Shown piece after piece: positions 4,734 through 6,397 of a stretch of 6,397 nucleotides of DNA. Position 1 is the stretch's first letter; each line of letters begins with the position of its first letter. Under the pieces are notes generated by a model. The model had not been told where the DNA came from and did no database searches. It saw only the letters and a list, made by a program, of their open reading frames with translations. Origin of the DNA: Candidatus Magasanikbacteria bacterium RIFOXYD12_FULL_33_17 (GTDB taxonomy: Bacteria; Patescibacteriota; Patescibacteriia; Magasanikbacterales; UBA922); NCBI GenBank assembly GCA_001783255.1, contig MFRB01000099.1:1-6397 (forward strand). Direction: 5' to 3'. Position numbers and translations under genes: made by a program.

Positions 4734-5822
4734 ATGTTATCTTTAGCTATCGTAGGACTACCAAATGTCGGGAAATCAACACTTTTCAATGCACTTACCA
4801 AAAGTAAGCAAGCCGATGCTGCTAATTATCCTTTTTGTACGATTGAACCTAATGTAGGCGTTGTTGAAGTACCTGACGAAAGATTGTTGCCATTGTCAAC
4901 AACTTCAAAATCTCACAAAATAGTGCCAACAGCGATTGAATTTGTGGACGTTGCTGGACTTGTCAAAGGTGCTTCAGAGGGAGAAGGTCTGGGAAACAAA
5001 TTTTTGTCACATATTCGTGAGACTGATGCTATTGTTCAGGTGGTGCGTGGTTTTACTGATGGAAATGTAACTCATGTTCATGGCAAAGTCGATCCAAAAG
5101 ATGATAGTGAAGTAATCAATTTGGAATTGATAATGGCTGATTGGCAAACTGTCAGTAAACGTCTGGATAAAACTCGTAAAAATTCTAAAGGTGTAATGGT
5201 AAAAGAACTTGCCAAAGAATTAGCCTTGCTTGAAAAAATAGATGCACATCTTCAAGCTGGAAAACCTGCTAGAACTTTGGAGGATGATGGGTCTTTTGTT
5301 ATTGGAGAAGACGAAATGAAAATATTACAAGATCTACATCTTATCACTATGAAACCAATGCTTTATGTCGTCAATATTGATGAAGCAAGTGTGGGAACTA
5401 AAAAAGAATTCAATCTCGACGGTCCATATATAGAAATAAGTGCTAAGCTGGAAGCTGAGTTGGCTGAGCTTGGGGAAGAAGATGCCAAAGCCTATATGGC
5501 AGACTTGGGAATTACTGAAACCGGACTTGATAAACTTGTAGTAGCTGGTTATAAACTTCTAGACTTAGTTACATATTTTACTTCTGGAGAAATAGAAACT
5601 AGAGCTTGGACTGTAAAAAAAGGAGCAAAAGGTCCAGAAGCTGCCGGTGTTATTCATACTGATTTTGTCAAAGGCTATATCAAAGCTGATGTCGTCAATT
5701 GGAAAGATTTTGTAGAGTATGGTGGTTGGAGTGGTATTAGAACAAGTGGAAAATTGAAATTAGAAGGAAAAGAATATGTGGTCAAAGATGGTGATACTGT
5801 TTATTTTCATGTAGCGACGTAG
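4734..5822 (+). CDS. ychF: Redox/translation-associated P-loop ATPase YchF (Obg family, 362 aa)
   Basis: YchF is a universally conserved ribosome-associated nucleotidase of the Obg group that in studied species prefers ATP. The sequence shows G1 GLPNVGKST (8-16), the family's YPFCTIEPN (32-40) around switch I, and G3 DVAGL (72-76). In G3 a leucine replaces the usual catalytic glutamine, as in HAS-type NTPases. NIDE at 214-217 stands where GTPases have NKxD, which is the basis of ATP preference. SAK is at 236-238. The C-terminal TGS domain (about 279-362) is intact, with [21 protein letters not shown] near its start. The coiled-coil insertion lies around 130-175. Length is normal for the family (about 363). 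The ATG at 4734 starts exactly one strand before G1. The protein is cytoplasmic. No clear terminator follows, so the Nudix gene may be read in the same transcript. Confidence 0.97.
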   Translation: MLSLAIVGLPNVGKSTLFNALTKSKQADAANYPFCTIEPNVGVVEVPDERLLPLSTTSKSHKIVPTAIEFVDVAGLVKGASEGEGLGNKFLSHIRETDAIVQVVRGFTDGNVTHVHGKVDPKDDSEVINLELIMADWQTVSKRLDKTRKNSKGVMVKELAKELALLEKIDAHLQAGKPARTLEDDGSFVIGEDEMKILQDLHLITMKPMLYVVNIDEASVGTKKEFNLDGPYIEISAKLEAELAELGEEDAKAYMADLGITETGLDKLVVAGYKLLDLVTYFTSGEIETRAWTVKKGAKGPEAAGVIHTDFVKGYIKADVVNWKDFVEYGGWSGIRTSGKLKLEGKEYVVKDGDTVYFHVAT

Positions 5823-5938
5823 GGGAATGAGGAAAGGGGAACCCTCCCAAGGCGGGCAAGTGGGGAATGAAATGGATTGAGATGTTTTTTAATAATGTAG
5901 AGATAAATTGAGATACATTGAGATAAAAAATTTTACTT
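5823..5938. other. Repeat-bearing spacer between ychF and the Nudix gene
   Basis: The first 50 bases are unusually G-rich. They begin and end with the 9-base word GGGGAATGA (5822-5830, overlapping the ychF stop, and 5862-5870), a direct repeat 40 bases apart. The rest is AT-rich. GAGATA recurs at short intervals, with TTGAGATA at 5908-5915 and 5918-5925 (period 10). A T-run at 5885-5890 is not preceded by a good hairpin. No convincing promoter or Shine-Dalgarno site was found for the gene at 5939. Confidence 0.4.
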
Positions 5939-6334
5939 ATGAGAGCGGGAACAATTATTTTGCAAGACAATAAAATACTTTTGATACATCGGTTCAAAAA
6001 TGGTAGAGAGTTTTTTGCATTGCCCGGAGGTGGTGTGGAAGATGGTGAAAGCGCAGAAGAAACAGCCATTAGAGAAGCCAAAGAAGAAACTAATTTGGAT
6101 ATTGTTTTAGGAAAAAAGTTTTTGGAATATTATAATGATTTTGATAAGAGAAAAAATATTGTTTTTTTTGCTGATAGTTTTGTTGGTGATATCAAACTTG
6201 GTGGTCCAGAAGTTGGACGTAACTCAGAAGAAAATAAATATATTTTGGAGTGGCATGATTTTGGTGAATTGAAAGATTTGAATATTGTTCCAGAATTATT
6301 GAAAGAAAAAATAATAGAAAAATATGGAGTTTAA
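5939..6334 (+). CDS. Nudix hydrolase (131 aa)
   Basis: Nudix enzymes hydrolyse nucleoside diphosphates linked to another group, X, using a metal held by the Nudix box. Here the box runs from G31 to L53: G31, five residues, E37, seven residues, then R45 E46 A K E49 E50 T N52 L. All metal-binding and catalytic acidic positions (E46, E49, E50) are present. The glycine usually found near the end of the box is asparagine (N52). The preceding FFALPGGG (25-32) is typical. At 131 residues it is a minimal single-domain member, and substrate cannot be predicted. The ATG at 5939 starts the first beta strand (MRAGTIILQDNKILLIHR). No Shine-Dalgarno site precedes it. The next gene starts inside its last codons, so the two are probably cotranslated. 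Confidence 0.93.
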   Translation: MRAGTIILQDNKILLIHRFKNGREFFALPGGGVEDGESAEETAIREAKEETNLDIVLGKKFLEYYNDFDKRKNIVFFADSFVGDIKLGGPEVGRNSEENKYILEWHDFGELKDLNIVPELLKEKIIEKYGV

Positions 6335-6397
6335 AAAACTTTTAGAAGAACTTAGAAAATTAAATTTGCCAGTAGATTCTTATGTAATTTTTGGTAG
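6324..6397 (+). CDS. Start of a probable nucleotidyltransferase-type protein (runs off the window)
   Basis: An ATG at 6324 opens a frame that stays open to the last base, giving 24 full codons: MEFKKLLEELRKLNLPVDSYVIFG and then part of another. The amphipathic helix followed by a strand ending in VIFG(S) is the usual opening of nucleotidyltransferase-fold proteins, whose metal-site loop begins hGS or hGG. It overlaps the Nudix gene by 11 bases in another reading frame, an arrangement typical of coupled translation. The fragment is short, so the reading frame is more secure than the family. Confidence 0.6.
   Translation, partial: MEFKKLLEELRKLNLPVDSYVIFG

Noticed and set aside
4534..4746. 70-codon plus-strand frame covering the palindromic element upstream of ychF
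   Set aside because: It begins within the terminator's T-tract and runs through the repeat element and the ychF promoter. Its peptide (FLPAG...) is the kind produced by translating the repeat, and it has no ribosome binding site.
1..6397. UGA recoded as glycine, as in Gracilibacteria and Absconditabacteria
   Set aside because: No confident gene contains an in-frame TGA, and conserved glycines in the P-loop, Nudix box and Rossmann motifs are all GGN codons. Only the small gene uses TGA, as a stop.
1..6397. CRISPR array, rRNA, transposase or integrase
   Set aside because: No regularly spaced repeats with unique spacers, no rRNA core sequences, and no mobile-element enzyme motifs were seen on either strand.

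Overview
This AT-rich window comes from a bacterium, most likely a member of the Candidate Phyla Radiation (Patescibacteria). That placement is an inference. It rests on poly-A/T-rich genes with mostly A/T third codon positions, the absence of Shine-Dalgarno sequences before most genes, an archaeal-style TrmB-type regulator, and intergenic CTGCCGGCAG-type palindromes. Translations of those palindromes (PAGRQ-like peptides) I recall as a common annotation artefact in these genomes. Every confident gene ends in TAA or TAG and none contains an in-frame TGA, so UGA recoding is not indicated.

Layout. Bases 1-468 hold the C-terminal part of an unrecognised protein, followed by a spacer built of 8-base repeats that folds into a terminator-like hairpin. 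Bases 649-3027 encode a single 792-residue polypeptide. It fuses a complete glucose-6-phosphate dehydrogenase to a short-type 6-phosphogluconate dehydrogenase, that is, the first and third steps of the oxidative pentose phosphate pathway in one chain. A bidirectional hairpin terminator at about 3123-3155 separates it from a convergent TrmB-type regulator (3157-3900, minus strand).

The most interesting stretch is 3901-4640. The regulator has an almost perfect sigma70-type promoter. Facing the other way, 62 bases from its -35 box, is a second strong promoter that drives an unusual unit. This begins with an 18-bp RNA hairpin, continues with a second hairpin followed by six Ts (a possible small RNA or attenuator), and then has a GC-rich 55-codon gene for a one-pass membrane protein with its own good ribosome binding site. 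A hairpin-rich 155-base stretch and a very strong terminator at 4501-4535 complete it. A tandem 10-base repeat and a 16-base palindrome lie between the two promoters and are candidate operators. A simple reading is a regulator with a divergently transcribed target, but this is not proven. An 83-base imperfect palindromic repeat element follows.

Bases 4734-5822 encode the translation-associated ATPase YchF. After a repeat-bearing spacer come a Nudix hydrolase (5939-6334) and the start of a gene that overlaps it by 11 bases and runs off the window, probably a nucleotidyltransferase-type protein. The metabolic fusion, ychF and the Nudix gene are housekeeping-type genes. The 4018-4535 unit differs from all of them in base composition and translation signals.
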